DNA from: an uncultured Bacteroidota bacterium
Lineage (GTDB): Bacteria > Bacteroidota > Bacteroidia > Bacteroidales > WCHB1-69
Reading direction: 5' to 3'
DNA: 33,245 bases
NCBI GenBank assembly: GCA_902797625.1
Contig: CADBTU010000132.1
Location: forward strand, 1-33,245
Both the position numbers and the translations under genes were made by a program. Below the pieces are notes generated by a model. The model saw nothing but the letters and a program-made list of their open reading frames with translations. It was not told where the DNA came from and did no database searches. Positions 7,230 through 16,495 of the stretch are shown here, piece by piece. Position 1 is the first letter of the stretch. Every line of letters starts with the position of its first letter.

Positions 7230-8690
7230 TTATAATAGATTTGGATGATTAAGAAGTTCACGAATATCAAGCAATATTTTTGAGGCTATATTATCTGCGA
7301 TATTATCCGAAAGAGCTTCGGCATAAATACGAATGATAGGTTCTGTATTAGAACTTCTAATATGAGCCCAACTTCCTTCAAAATTAATTCTAACACCATC
7401 AATAGTATTAACTTCAAAAGATGAGTATTTAAGAGCTAATTTATCAAGTATAAACTGGGGATCAACATCTTGATTTAGTTCAGTTTTTTTCTTAACTATA
7501 TAGTAGTCTGGATATTGAGCACGTATTTGAGTACAAGATTTCCGAGTTTTAGCCATAAAAGAAAGAAACAGAGCGATACCAACGAGAGCATCTCTACCAT
7601 AATGAAGTTCGGGATATATCACTCCACCATTGCCTTCGCCGCCAATGACAGCATCTGTTTTCTTCATCATCTCAACAACATTAACCTCACCAACTGCTGA
7701 AGGTGTATATTTGGTTCCAAATTTTTTAGTAACATCTTCAAGTGCACGTGTAGATGAGAGATTTGAGACAGTATTGCCTGGTGTATTTTGAAGAACGTAA
7801 TCAGCAACAGCCACTAAGGTATATTCTTCACCCATAAGTTTGCCACTTTCGCAAACTATTGAAAGTCTGTCCACATCTGGATCTACAACAAATCCCACAT
7901 CATACTTTGAGCGCGACATTTCAGAGCAAATTTGAGCTAAATTTTCGGGAATTGGTTCGGGATTATGTGCAAAAACACCATTCATTTCGCCATTTAAGAC
8001 TGTAATATCATAAACACCTAATTGTTTGAGAAGATAAGGTAAAGCTATAGCTCCTGTTGAATTTACAACATCTATTATAACCTTAAAGTTAGATTTTGCG
8101 ATAGCATTTTTATCTACTAAAGGTAAGTTGAGTATAGCGTTCACATGATATTGAATAGCATTTTCGCAAAGAGTGTAAACACCCAATTTATCAAAATATG
8201 AATACTCAACAACATCTGAATCTGCAAGTTCTATAATTCGTTGTGCATCAGCAGCTGAGACAAACTCACCTGTAGAATTGAGCAGTTTAAGTGCATTCCA
8301 TTGCATCGGATTATGACTTGCTGTAATTATAATTCCGCCATCGGCAGAATGATGATTTACAGCCATCTCCACTGTTGGTGTTGTTGACAGTCCTAAATCA
8401 ACAACATCTACTCCAACACTTTGAAGCGTAGAACAGACAATATTACTAACCATCTCTCCTGAAACACGGGCGTCGCGCCCAACAACAACCTTCAGAGCGT
8501 TCTCTCTATCATACTCATCAGAAGAATCAACATTATCGAACAAAGAATCTTGTGATTTATCTTTCGTTTTTTCACGTAAAAAAAACGCAAAAGCTGATGT
8601 ATATTTTACAATATCTATTGGGGTAAGATTATTTCCAACGGTACCACCAATCGTTCCTCTTATTCCTGAAATTGATTTAATTAACGTCAT
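7230..8690 (-). CDS. glmM: Phosphoglucosamine mutase / phosphohexomutase
   Basis: This member of the alpha-D-phosphohexomutase superfamily (486 residues) probably converts glucosamine 6-phosphate to glucosamine 1-phosphate on the way to UDP-GlcNAc, the substrate of MurA at the end of the same run. All four sites are visible: the phosphoserine loop TASHNP (Ser125), the metal loop DPDVDR (Asp270, Asp272, Asp274), the sugar loop GGEGNGGV, and the phosphate-binding RSSNTEP near the C-terminus. A low-complexity acidic stretch at about residues 41-64 (KDKSQDSLFDNVDSSDEYD) separates the first strand-helix unit from VVVGRDAR and is longer than usual. Phosphomannomutase activity cannot be excluded from motifs; the context with murA favours GlmM. 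A -7 element lies 22 bases upstream. Confidence 0.85.
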   Translation of the reverse strand: MTLIKSISGIRGTIGGTVGNNLTPIDIVKYTSAFAFFLREKTKDKSQDSLFDNVDSSDEYDRENALKVVVGRDARVSGEMVSNIVCSTLQSVGVDVVDLGLSTTPTVEMAVNHHSADGGIIITASHNPMQWNALKLLNSTGEFVSAADAQRIIELADSDVVEYSYFDKLGVYTLCENAIQYHVNAILNLPLVDKNAIAKSNFKVIIDVVNSTGAIALPYLLKQLGVYDITVLNGEMNGVFAHNPEPIPENLAQICSEMSRSKYDVGFVVDPDVDRLSIVCESGKLMGEEYTLVAVADYVLQNTPGNTVSNLSSTRALEDVTKKFGTKYTPSAVGEVNVVEMMKKTDAVIGGEGNGGVIYPELHYGRDALVGIALFLSFMAKTRKSCTQIRAQYPDYYIVKKKTELNQDVDPQFILDKLALKYSSFEVNTIDGVRINFEGSWAHIRSSNTEPIIRIYAEALSDNIADNIASKILLDIRELLNHPNLL

Positions 8691-8712
8691 AACTCTCTCT
8701 TCAAAAATCTCG

Positions 8713-8720
8713 CAAATATA
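8713..8720 (-). promoter_or_regulatory. Bacteroidetes -7 element for the glmM-to-murA run
   Basis: Read on the minus strand this is TATATTTG, an exact match to TAnnTTTG, followed by CG. It lies 22 bases before the ATG of the glmM-like gene and is the only clear promoter ahead of the five tightly spaced genes. No convincing TTTG is seen at the -33 distance. Confidence 0.55.
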
Positions 8721-8761
8721 CTAATTTTACCTTATCTAAAACTATCTAAACTATCATTTTA

Positions 8762-9406
8762 TTAACGCATATCGTTAATTTCTACATTTGGATATTGCTT
8801 CTCTTCGAAAACAAAAATAGAATCCTCTAATGGTATATTTGTTTTAAATTGTTCGATACTATAAGTATATATTGTGTTATCTTTTTCATATATCGCAATT
8901 TTTGATATTTTCGATGATGTTTTTTGCACAAAAACTCTAATTCTATAATAAGATTGCTGAGTTTTAGGAGTTAAATCAATTATACTAAGTTGCACATTGT
9001 TACTAAATTCATCTCTTATAAATTTAGCTTTAAAGTGCTTTTCCCAATCGTTTAATATTTTCTGTGGGTTCATAATATTTTGGTCATCTTCAGGGTCGTA
9101 CTCAAAAATCGATACTTCATTAGTTAACTTTTGAAAATTCCAAATCAGCTTTCCATCACAAAAGAAAAACTGGTCGTTGAGAGATGTTTTATATTTATTT
9201 CCTTTTGATTGAAATGTTCCTTTAGAAACCGAAAGAGTTTTATCGTTTTGGGTTGCTTTCAGGGTATAATTAAATTGCATAGAAGTATAATTCTGGTATT
9301 GGGTTGCAACTTTTTTAAGAATTTCTGTTGCGCCGCCATCTACATTTTGAGCTGATAATGTTTGAAAAATAAACAATGTCAATAACGCTATTATTATTTT
9401 TTTCAT
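8762..9406 (-). CDS. LolA-like outer-membrane lipoprotein carrier protein
   Basis: A 214-residue exported protein: a signal peptide (MKKIIIALLTLFIFQTLSA, then Q) is followed by a beta-rich domain with the LolA pattern. It has a helical start (ATEILKKVATQYQNYTSMQF), then strands around FNYTLKATQND, KGTFQSKGNKYK and FFCDGKLIWNF, where the GK.IW segment is typical of LolA-like proteins in Bacteroidetes. It probably binds the acyl chains of lipoproteins in the periplasm and carries them to the outer membrane. It is last in a minus-strand run behind TamB and the AI-2E permease, 56 bases after the permease stop. The run is thus about envelope building. It could instead belong to a related lipoprotein-binding family with the same fold. 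Confidence 0.8.
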   Translation of the reverse strand: MKKIIIALLTLFIFQTLSAQNVDGGATEILKKVATQYQNYTSMQFNYTLKATQNDKTLSVSKGTFQSKGNKYKTSLNDQFFFCDGKLIWNFQKLTNEVSIFEYDPEDDQNIMNPQKILNDWEKHFKAKFIRDEFSNNVQLSIIDLTPKTQQSYYRIRVFVQKTSSKISKIAIYEKDNTIYTYSIEQFKTNIPLEDSIFVFEEKQYPNVEINDMR

Positions 9407-9462
9407 GTTGATTAAGATAAAAAAATCGATTTTTGAGATAAAATTTATTAAAGAAAGTTTAA

Positions 9463-10653
9463 CTAACGATGGCGTTTTCTGGAGTACAGAGTGGCACGGC
9501 GCTGCATTCTATCATCAGATGTAGAATTGCCACGAGAATATTCTTCTTCAGCTAACATACGCACTCGCTCATCTTGAGAAGCAAACTGTGTTCCAAAAAA
9601 TTCATTCACAACTATTCGCAACAATGTATATGCTGGAACTGCAAATATCATGGCAAAAACTCCACCAAGATAACCTGCCATTAGTATAACAATAAAAATT
9701 TCAAGTGGATGAGAATGAGTCTGTTTTCCATAAATATATGGTTGAAGAATGAAATCATCAATACTTTTAGCAATTAAAAAAGCCATAGCAATTTTAGCTG
9801 CTGTATAAAGATAAATTGGCATATCTGGAGAAAGAGGTATTAAAGATGTTATTCCCACAATCACACTTAAAAAAATCGCAATTATAGTGCCAACGTATGG
9901 AATAATATTAAGCGAACCGCCAATAACACCTATCAGAAGAGCATTAGGCACTTTCAATATCAAACAGACTAAAAACTCAATAACACCAACTATGAACATC
10001 TCCAACAAAACACCTCGAAAATAGGCAGATACTTGCTTGCCTGTTGCATCTAAAATATTGTCAAAGTTTTTTTGATATTTATTAGGAAGCCAACTTCGTA
10101 TCATTTTAAAAAAAATCTTATGGTCTTTCAAAGAGAAGAAAGTCATAAAAAGAATTGAAAAAACAGCCACAAAAAACGAAGCCACAAAACTTGCAGTACC
10201 TGAAACAATACTCGACATACTTATCTTACGAACTAAGGCTTCCCACTCGGCATCCAATATATCAAAAACATGTTGATTACGTTTTATAAGACCATATTTT
10301 CTAAAAGTCCTATCAAAACTATTTAACCACTTCTCAAGACTCTCGCTCACAGAGGAAAAATCTATAGTTGTGAGATATGATACTTCATTTACTAAAGATG
10401 GAATCACAAAATAAAACGCTAAAGCTATACAGAATAGAATAGCCAGAAGAGTAATTGCTGCCGCCAACGATTTAGGAAATCTTTTTTCTCCAATTTTTAT
10501 ATGCGATAGAAACTTAACCAAAGGTGTTCCTAATAAAGAGAGTACAAATGAAGCAAAAACATAGATAAGAATGTCTGAAAAGAACCATCCTAAAAACACT
10601 ATCACGGCTAACCCAGCAATTAAAGCTATAACACTTTTACTATTGTTATTCAT
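9463..10653 (-). CDS. AI-2E family transporter (PerM/YdiK-like permease)
   Basis: A 396-residue integral membrane protein of the AI-2E transporter superfamily. The hydrophobic pattern fits the usual seven to eight membrane segments: an N-terminal pair (residues about 7-45), one after KSLAAAITLL, then after a soluble loop the C-terminal set including the family-typical GVIGGSLNIIPYVGTIIAIF and DDFILQPYIYGKQTHSHPLE. The C-terminus is basic (RRATLYSRKRHR). Members have been linked to export of AI-2, ion/proton antiport and other substrates, so the substrate here is open. The start overlaps the end of the TamB gene by 8 bases, which points to translational coupling. Confidence 0.85.
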   Translation of the reverse strand: MNNNSKSVIALIAGLAVIVFLGWFFSDILIYVFASFVLSLLGTPLVKFLSHIKIGEKRFPKSLAAAITLLAILFCIALAFYFVIPSLVNEVSYLTTIDFSSVSESLEKWLNSFDRTFRKYGLIKRNQHVFDILDAEWEALVRKISMSSIVSGTASFVASFFVAVFSILFMTFFSLKDHKIFFKMIRSWLPNKYQKNFDNILDATGKQVSAYFRGVLLEMFIVGVIEFLVCLILKVPNALLIGVIGGSLNIIPYVGTIIAIFLSVIVGITSLIPLSPDMPIYLYTAAKIAMAFLIAKSIDDFILQPYIYGKQTHSHPLEIFIVILMAGYLGGVFAMIFAVPAYTLLRIVVNEFFGTQFASQDERVRMLAEEEYSRGNSTSDDRMQRRATLYSRKRHR

Positions 10654-13600
10654 TCTTCTTACAAGTTTTATCGTTTTTCTTTTTTCTTTTATTTCTTACA
10701 TCAAAATCCTTTTTGTAGGACATTGCAACCCCAGCAGTGTAATTATTATAAGACGTTGGTTCGTAAAAGATATCTTTATCGCGTTCTCCAATATAAGTGT
10801 AAGCTTTGAGTTTCCACGAGCCTGATTTATTGAGGTTGTACTCTACAGCAAAGTTTCCATAAATGTTATTGTATGCACTATTAGAACTTCTATCATCGTA
10901 GTAACCTATACTTGTTGACATAGTAACCTTATCTTTAAGAATATTTGCATTGGCTTTGACGCCATATTCTGCGGAACTTGTTTCGGTTGCCTGATTATAT
11001 GTAATACCAAAAGAACCCACCTTACTGTCAATAACATTTCCAAGCATATTATTAACCATATAACTAAAAATACTCAAACCTGATGGTCCAGGAGTATTTC
11101 CAGCAAACATATTTTCTGGCATAAAAGTATTAGTTATCAAGAAGTACGCAAACTGCTTAGTCATATTTTCAGTATTTTGCGTATCGATTGCTGTGTAGAA
11201 TATATTTTGAACTTCACTGCTGCTATTTGGAAGTTCAAAACTAAATGTTGGCTCTATACGACGCATAAGCGGACCGCTTAGACGAATTCCCGCATTAACA
11301 TTAACATTTCCTGTTGTAAGATATTCAGTTGGCACGATATTAACAAGTGATGTTTTAGATGTTTTGTAAGCGCTCAAGTTCACAGTCATATCATCAATCG
11401 GGCCATCAAAATTTATTGAGCCGCCAGGTACAAGCGTAAATTTGGAATTAACAACATCATAAAGAGAAATTTTAAAATCTCCAGAGTGAAGCTGCAAATT
11501 TCCATATAGATTAAGTTCGTCTTTATATATCAATCGAAAACGTCCATCTGCACGAGCATTCAGAGTTCCGCCAATAGACTCAAGAAATAACACCACATCG
11601 GCATCGTTAGTAACATCAAAAGTAAAATCAAAATTTAGAGCCATTGGAGATTGTAACACCTCCTCTTTTTTCGTATCTTGTTCTTCCTTTACCTTGAAAT
11701 GTATCAAATCTGTTTCTGATGCGGAATTAGCTGAAACTACTTGAAGAGCTATTTTTGAGCCTTCTAAAGTTCTAATATTGGGTCCTACGAAAGAGAGTTC
11801 TTTAGTATCACCTACTATAGATACATCACCTTGCACATAACCTTTACCATAGAAAACAGAGTTAGCAGTTCGGGGTGTATTTAGTGCTAATATTCTATTA
11901 GTGTGAATATCTAAATCAATCAGCATATCTCGAAACTTATTATGCAGTATTTCACCTTTCATAGTTGCTATATTGCCATCAACATCATTTATAACCATAT
12001 CTTTGAAAATGATTCCGCGTTTATCGAACATTATATCCTGATTTGACACAAGATACGTTGTTCCCAAGAAAGCTATATTCATCTTAGCATCAATAACGTG
12101 AACTACACCATCAAAATATGTTGAATCGGAAGAAGCATAGAATGATAAGTCGCCAGAAGCATTTCCTGTAAGATTTTCGCTGAATGAAGAAAGGAATGGC
12201 GCAAGAAAATCGGCTTTCAAAGTATCGAAAATTGCGCGAACAGATAATTTTTTATCCGCAAAAGTTCCAGAAATATTAGCTATTTTATTTTTCTCATCTT
12301 GAAATGTTTGCATATTGTAAGATGAAAGAGTATTAAAATCGATTGGAAAGTTCGCGTTTATAATCCCGCCAGCGAAACGCATATCACTGCTTTCGTTCAT
12401 ACCTGCTACGAGAAATACATCTCCAAGTCGCGAATTATTCATTGCAAATTCATCGATAATTGTTTTTCCTAAAATAAATCTATCACTTTTTCTATTGTTC
12501 AAACTCAGGTTAGCAAATAATCTACCGCCAAAAGAGAGATTATTATCCAACAATGGATTTAAGAGTGAAATATCAACGTTTTTCATTGCGAGGGTCAGCT
12601 TACTATCAGCTTTAGTATTATACTCTCCATCAACAGTGATAGAACTATTTTGAGTTGAGAAAACTAAATTATCAAAAATGTAAGTATTAGGTTGAATCCG
12701 AACCTCGTTACTATCGTTAAAACAGCATTCATAATCTTTCAAATACACCTTAGAGGGTTCAAATGATATGGCAATGTCTTTTAAATTTGTAACATCTGCT
12801 TTACCTTTCAATTCAGAAATATTTAAATTTGAATTAAAAAGATTATGCCAACTCAAATCAAAGTTGATAAAATTATTTTCTTCTACTGCTCTAAGGTTTA
12901 ACTTATCAAAAACAAGGTTTCCTTTTCCAACATTAACAATAATAGAATCACCTTCAAGTTTCAAATTCATTGATTCTTTGTGCAAAGAGGTTGTTTCCAA
13001 GTTGAAATTATGAAGTCTCACCTTGTTGCGAATAGCAAAGAATGGTAAGTAAACTTCTGCTACATCATTGGAGTTGTCATTGTGAATATCAATTTTAAGA
13101 ACAGTATTTGGAGCAAGTAGCATCTCAGGGTAGAACACCCTCAACAAAGGTCGCGTGTTGTAGGTCTTGAGATTCAACTTCAGATACCCATTAGGGTCAA
13201 AATCTTGATTTTCTGATATTGGAAAGGAGTTTTCAGCTAAATCCACTATTGAAGGAAGAAGTTGATGTAGAAAATTCTGTAAAGTATCCTTAACAGAATT
13301 GAGAGGATAAGATGTTTCGAAAGTGGCGTTTGCAATATTAGAGGCTAAAATAAACTTATGAACATTCTCAGTATTTATTGCGGTTAGTCGTAATCGTTCA
13401 TTTTGAAGACTATCTTCGTTATACCGAAACTTGATATTATCACAACCTATAAAACCATTAACATTATCAATTTTGTTACCGCGTAAAGCCACCTGAAAAT
13501 TATCAAAACTAAGTTTCACAGAAGGATTTTCCTGCAAACCTAAAATCAATTTATCAACACCAGCGGCATTTGTAGAATCAACTTTCGGGAGCATTATTGC

Positions 13601-15226
13601 GATCTCTCCTGCAGCAAAGTTCTCCAACGACATACTGCCCTGCAACGATGGTTCTTCGTGAGAAATATCAAGTTGAACAATAGCTTTTCCCAAAATATTG
13701 GGATCGGTAATCGACAATATTGCGTTGTAAAGTTTATTTTGGTAATCACCTTCAAGATGTAAATTTCTTAGAGGGTATCTCAAAACGGGTAAACAGCGCA
13801 CATCGCCATAAATATGAGCTTCAGCATTTAGCAGAGAGTTTTTATTAAACTCTGTAGTTGGAAGAAAACCATCAATGGATATATCTATCACTGTGTTACC
13901 TAAAGCCTTTGTCGATGTGAGTTTTGCTAAGTTAAATCCATTAGAAGTTATATTTCCAACAAAGCTCAGTTTGCTATCTTTTGGTACAGTTTCAAGATAT
14001 GCAGACAGTGGTCCTATTGCAGTTTTCGCATTCAAATCTGCCACAAATTGTTCTATATTACCGCTAAATTTTCCTTCTACTGTTGTTTTTCCCAACTTAG
14101 AAAGGAGAGAAATTGATTTTATTGCACCTCCGCCAGGAGTGGTGAAATATTTCAAATCTGGAAAATTAATATTTGCTGAATCTAATACCACATCGAAAGT
14201 TGCATTTTTGAAATGCACAACATCTTTTATTGAAATATCACCTGAAATTTTGTTATCTGCAAGCCAACCCACATTTATTTTGCTGAGGGTAAAATCTGAT
14301 ACATAACCTAAAATATTATCAGCTTCAAGATAAAAGACTTCATCCATACCTTTAATCGCGGGTGCAAAACCTGCCACATCACCAAGATACAAAATTGATG
14401 GTCTAATCTTTGATGATATTAACACAGAATCGAGAAAATCGCCATAAGTAGCCCATTTATTATATGAAAATCGTAAATCTAAATCAAGATCTGAATCTTT
14501 AGTTTTTACTTTCAATTTATTGATATTCAAAATCGTATCACAAATTCTAAAATCACCACTCATATTTTTCAACTCAAAACCTCCATATTGAGAAAACGAC
14601 ATATCGTTTATTTTCATAGAAATATCATCATTCACTATATAAAAATCGTCGGCTTGTAAAAATATTTCAGAAAGTTCAAAAAACGAATAGTCTATATCTG
14701 GAGTAGCTTTTGTATCAAACACAGTTCGTGTGTTATCGTTTATCAAAACGAACATGCCGTCTTTTATAGTTATAGCATTAGAGGTTAGAGAGAATTTGCC
14801 TTTTGAATCTGATTTTGGAAAGTGTGAAGCCCAAATTGCCACATTTATTTTTTTTTCATTCTTATATGTTCGCAACGTTATTTCAGGACTATCGAATTCA
14901 ACATCACCAAGATTTAGAGTTGTAGGTGATAATTTAAACGACCTTAGTCTTCCTTTAACCTTTTTTGAGAAGATCATATTGTTATTATGGTGATCCTTAA
15001 AGGTTACATTATGGGCAACTATTTTAAGAGTTGGAGTAATTCTAACTTTTTCAATAGAGAACCCAGTGCCCCACTTATCGCTAAGAGTTTGAGTTATATT
15101 ATTTACGACAAAAGTCTGAATTTTAGGCACAAAAAGAAGGCCCACCAATAACAAGTCTATAGCAACCAACAACGCAACTATTATTGCTATAATTTTAAGA
15201 ACTCTTCTTTTGCTTTTTTCAGCCAT
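10646..15226 (-). CDS. tamB: TamB-like translocation/assembly module protein
   Basis: A 1526-residue protein with one N-terminal membrane anchor (KIIAIIVALLVAIDLLLVGLLF, about residues 12-33). A very long repetitive beta-strand region and a C-terminal TamB (DUF490) domain follow, including GNLQLHSGDFKISLYDVVNS, LSGPLMRRIEPTFSFELPN and a final GITYN-type segment. TamB-like proteins span the periplasm as hydrophobic grooves and carry phospholipids, or help outer-membrane protein assembly. I chose the ATG at 15226 (MAEKSKRRVLK) because it puts the anchor at the N-terminus; an in-frame ATG 25 codons upstream would overlap the preceding gene. The end is unusually basic (RNKRKKKNDKTCKKNE). No TamA/BamA homologue lies beside it. 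Confidence 0.9.
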   Translation of the reverse strand: MAEKSKRRVLKIIAIIVALLVAIDLLLVGLLFVPKIQTFVVNNITQTLSDKWGTGFSIEKVRITPTLKIVAHNVTFKDHHNNNMIFSKKVKGRLRSFKLSPTTLNLGDVEFDSPEITLRTYKNEKKINVAIWASHFPKSDSKGKFSLTSNAITIKDGMFVLINDNTRTVFDTKATPDIDYSFFELSEIFLQADDFYIVNDDISMKINDMSFSQYGGFELKNMSGDFRICDTILNINKLKVKTKDSDLDLDLRFSYNKWATYGDFLDSVLISSKIRPSILYLGDVAGFAPAIKGMDEVFYLEADNILGYVSDFTLSKINVGWLADNKISGDISIKDVVHFKNATFDVVLDSANINFPDLKYFTTPGGGAIKSISLLSKLGKTTVEGKFSGNIEQFVADLNAKTAIGPLSAYLETVPKDSKLSFVGNITSNGFNLAKLTSTKALGNTVIDISIDGFLPTTEFNKNSLLNAEAHIYGDVRCLPVLRYPLRNLHLEGDYQNKLYNAILSITDPNILGKAIVQLDISHEEPSLQGSMSLENFAAGEIAIMLPKVDSTNAAGVDKLILGLQENPSVKLSFDNFQVALRGNKIDNVNGFIGCDNIKFRYNEDSLQNERLRLTAINTENVHKFILASNIANATFETSYPLNSVKDTLQNFLHQLLPSIVDLAENSFPISENQDFDPNGYLKLNLKTYNTRPLLRVFYPEMLLAPNTVLKIDIHNDNSNDVAEVYLPFFAIRNKVRLHNFNLETTSLHKESMNLKLEGDSIIVNVGKGNLVFDKLNLRAVEENNFINFDLSWHNLFNSNLNISELKGKADVTNLKDIAISFEPSKVYLKDYECCFNDSNEVRIQPNTYIFDNLVFSTQNSSITVDGEYNTKADSKLTLAMKNVDISLLNPLLDNNLSFGGRLFANLSLNNRKSDRFILGKTIIDEFAMNNSRLGDVFLVAGMNESSDMRFAGGIINANFPIDFNTLSSYNMQTFQDEKNKIANISGTFADKKLSVRAIFDTLKADFLAPFLSSFSENLTGNASGDLSFYASSDSTYFDGVVHVIDAKMNIAFLGTTYLVSNQDIMFDKRGIIFKDMVINDVDGNIATMKGEILHNKFRDMLIDLDIHTNRILALNTPRTANSVFYGKGYVQGDVSIVGDTKELSFVGPNIRTLEGSKIALQVVSANSASETDLIHFKVKEEQDTKKEEVLQSPMALNFDFTFDVTNDADVVLFLESIGGTLNARADGRFRLIYKDELNLYGNLQLHSGDFKISLYDVVNSKFTLVPGGSINFDGPIDDMTVNLSAYKTSKTSLVNIVPTEYLTTGNVNVNAGIRLSGPLMRRIEPTFSFELPNSSSEVQNIFYTAIDTQNTENMTKQFAYFLITNTFMPENMFAGNTPGPSGLSIFSYMVNNMLGNVIDSKVGSFGITYNQATETSSAEYGVKANANILKDKVTMSTSIGYYDDRSSNSAYNNIYGNFAVEYNLNKSGSWKLKAYTYIGERDKDIFYEPTSYNNYTAGVAMSYKKDFDVRNKRKKKNDKTCKKNE

Positions 15227-15272
15227 TACAATTAAAAATACAAACCGCAAAAATACACTTTTTTGAGTGATT

Positions 15273-16439
15273 TCAGCAGTCAATATTGCAAACTTCCTCA
15301 CTCAATTTCACACAGACAGAGTATTTGGTTGTATCGTTTAAAGGAGTCAATGATATAAATCCTGAATACCACATTCCATCTCTCATTTTTAATGGATTTT
15401 TAAGTAGATTTTCATCAACAAAACGTTTTAGTTCATCATTTTCTTTATAGCGAACGATTTTAAAAATCCCAAACGAGTTAGGGTGGCAATATTTATCAAA
15501 AATTTGATGTGCGGCATAGCCCATTGTCATACGAATATTCATTTCCGAAAATGGCTGAAGTTTTATTGTATCATTTTCGTTATAAAGAAACATATCTACA
15601 CCAACAACTCCCTGATAGTTTGAGGCAACATAAATATCAAGAAATTCTATCACTCGACTTTTAACATCTTCAAAAACTTCAACATTCAAATATTTTGAAA
15701 GATATTTTAGAATATCACCATCCGACATAAGAATATTAAGATCGTATGCATATCTTTTTGTTTTGAAAAGAGAATAACCCAAAAATGATGATTTTTTATC
15801 AGATATTTCAAATTCCATAGCAAAGTCTTGAACTACAGAAAGTAATTTTTCAGCAATTATTGAACCTTGTCGAGAGATAACACCAGAAATTTGTCGGAGT
15901 AAAGTTTCTGAACATTCATAATGAGCGTAGAGATGTCCACGCCCGTTGCCCGAATAAGGAGATTTAAAAAGTACATTCTTGTTTATTTTTACAAAACTTT
16001 CAACATCTTCGATATTATTAAGTTCTGTAGAACAATTTGGAAAAAAGTTTGAAAACGAACTTTTATCAGAAATAAATTTTTGTGCTATGATAGCGTTTTT
16101 TCTATGTGCTAAATCTCTAATATTAGCAATTTGTTGACTTGTAGGAAGCAAAGTTTCGGAAACACCAGAAGTTAACAACTGTGTGCGGATAGCAGCATCC
16201 CAGCCCCATGGTGTAATTTTTTCCAACTCGTCTTTTGGGCAATTAAGATTAAAATTTTTCGTCAAAGAGCCATTTTCATAAACATAAGAATCAAAAATCG
16301 AATGTTGCGAGGTTGAAAGAAAACTCATAAATGGTGCACAATCATACGAAAACTGAACTGCAGTTTGCAATGCCACAAAATGAGGATTACCATCAGCTAA
16401 AGCGTAGTCGTGTTCAGGATTAAATACAAAAAGTTCCAT
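15273..16439 (-). CDS. ATP-grasp-like protein of unknown function
   Basis: I do not recognise this 388-residue protein as a named enzyme, but it carries the layout of an ATP-grasp ligase. There is a lysine and glycine-rich loop KSPYSGNGRG (159-168), an adenine-site-like IIAEKLL (195-201), acidic residues in QDFAMEFE (204-211), VDMFLY (281-286) and the metal-binding EMNIRMTMG (Glu299, Asn301, Arg303, Gly307). The N-terminus MELFVFNPEHDYALADG is distinctive and has no signal peptide, so it is cytoplasmic. ATP-grasp enzymes join a carboxylate to an amine or thiol through an acyl-phosphate; the substrate here is unknown. It leads the run tamB, AI-2E permease, lolA (46 bases to tamB) and has its own good -33/-7 promoter. 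This suggests an envelope-related role, by context only. Confidence 0.7.
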   Translation of the reverse strand: MELFVFNPEHDYALADGNPHFVALQTAVQFSYDCAPFMSFLSTSQHSIFDSYVYENGSLTKNFNLNCPKDELEKITPWGWDAAIRTQLLTSGVSETLLPTSQQIANIRDLAHRKNAIIAQKFISDKSSFSNFFPNCSTELNNIEDVESFVKINKNVLFKSPYSGNGRGHLYAHYECSETLLRQISGVISRQGSIIAEKLLSVVQDFAMEFEISDKKSSFLGYSLFKTKRYAYDLNILMSDGDILKYLSKYLNVEVFEDVKSRVIEFLDIYVASNYQGVVGVDMFLYNENDTIKLQPFSEMNIRMTMGYAAHQIFDKYCHPNSFGIFKIVRYKENDELKRFVDENLLKNPLKMRDGMWYSGFISLTPLNDTTKYSVCVKLSEEVCNIDC

Positions 16440-16462
16440 CTAATAATCGATTTTTAGCGTTG

Positions 16463-16495
16463 CAAAGATAAAAAAGTTATTTTTGCACCGACAAA
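16463..16495 (-). promoter_or_regulatory. Bacteroidetes -33/-7 promoter for the ATP-grasp/tamB run
   Basis: On the minus strand a TTTG (16495-16492) is followed after 21 bases by TATCTTTG (16470-16463), close to the Bacteroides consensus TTTG / about 20 bases / TAnnTTTG. The -7 box ends 23 bases before the ATG at 16439. It overlaps the plus-strand promoter of hpt. Confidence 0.7.
16478..16485 (+). promoter_or_regulatory. Bacteroidetes -7 element for hpt-adk-dxr-rsgA
   Basis: TATTTTTG matches TAnnTTTG exactly, followed by C, and lies 21 bases before the hpt ATG at 16507. No TTTG sits at the ideal -33 distance; the nearest TTG (16460-16462) is about 15 bases upstream, so the upstream half is weak. 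Only 7 bases separate it from the opposing -7 box. Confidence 0.55.

Noticed and set aside
9421..9434. Palindrome AAAAATCGATTTTT between the lolA-like and permease genes as operator or terminator
   Set aside because: A/T-only arms around TCGA with no loop; too weak for a terminator, and no second copy in a matching position supports an operator.
13875..14306. 143-codon plus-strand open frame inside the TamB gene
   Set aside because: Antisense shadow of a long gene; no promoter, no family resemblance, low-complexity Ser/Phe-rich product.
15227..15301. N-terminal extension of TamB by 25 codons
   Set aside because: It would overlap the preceding gene and push the single membrane anchor inward; the ATG at 15226 fits better.
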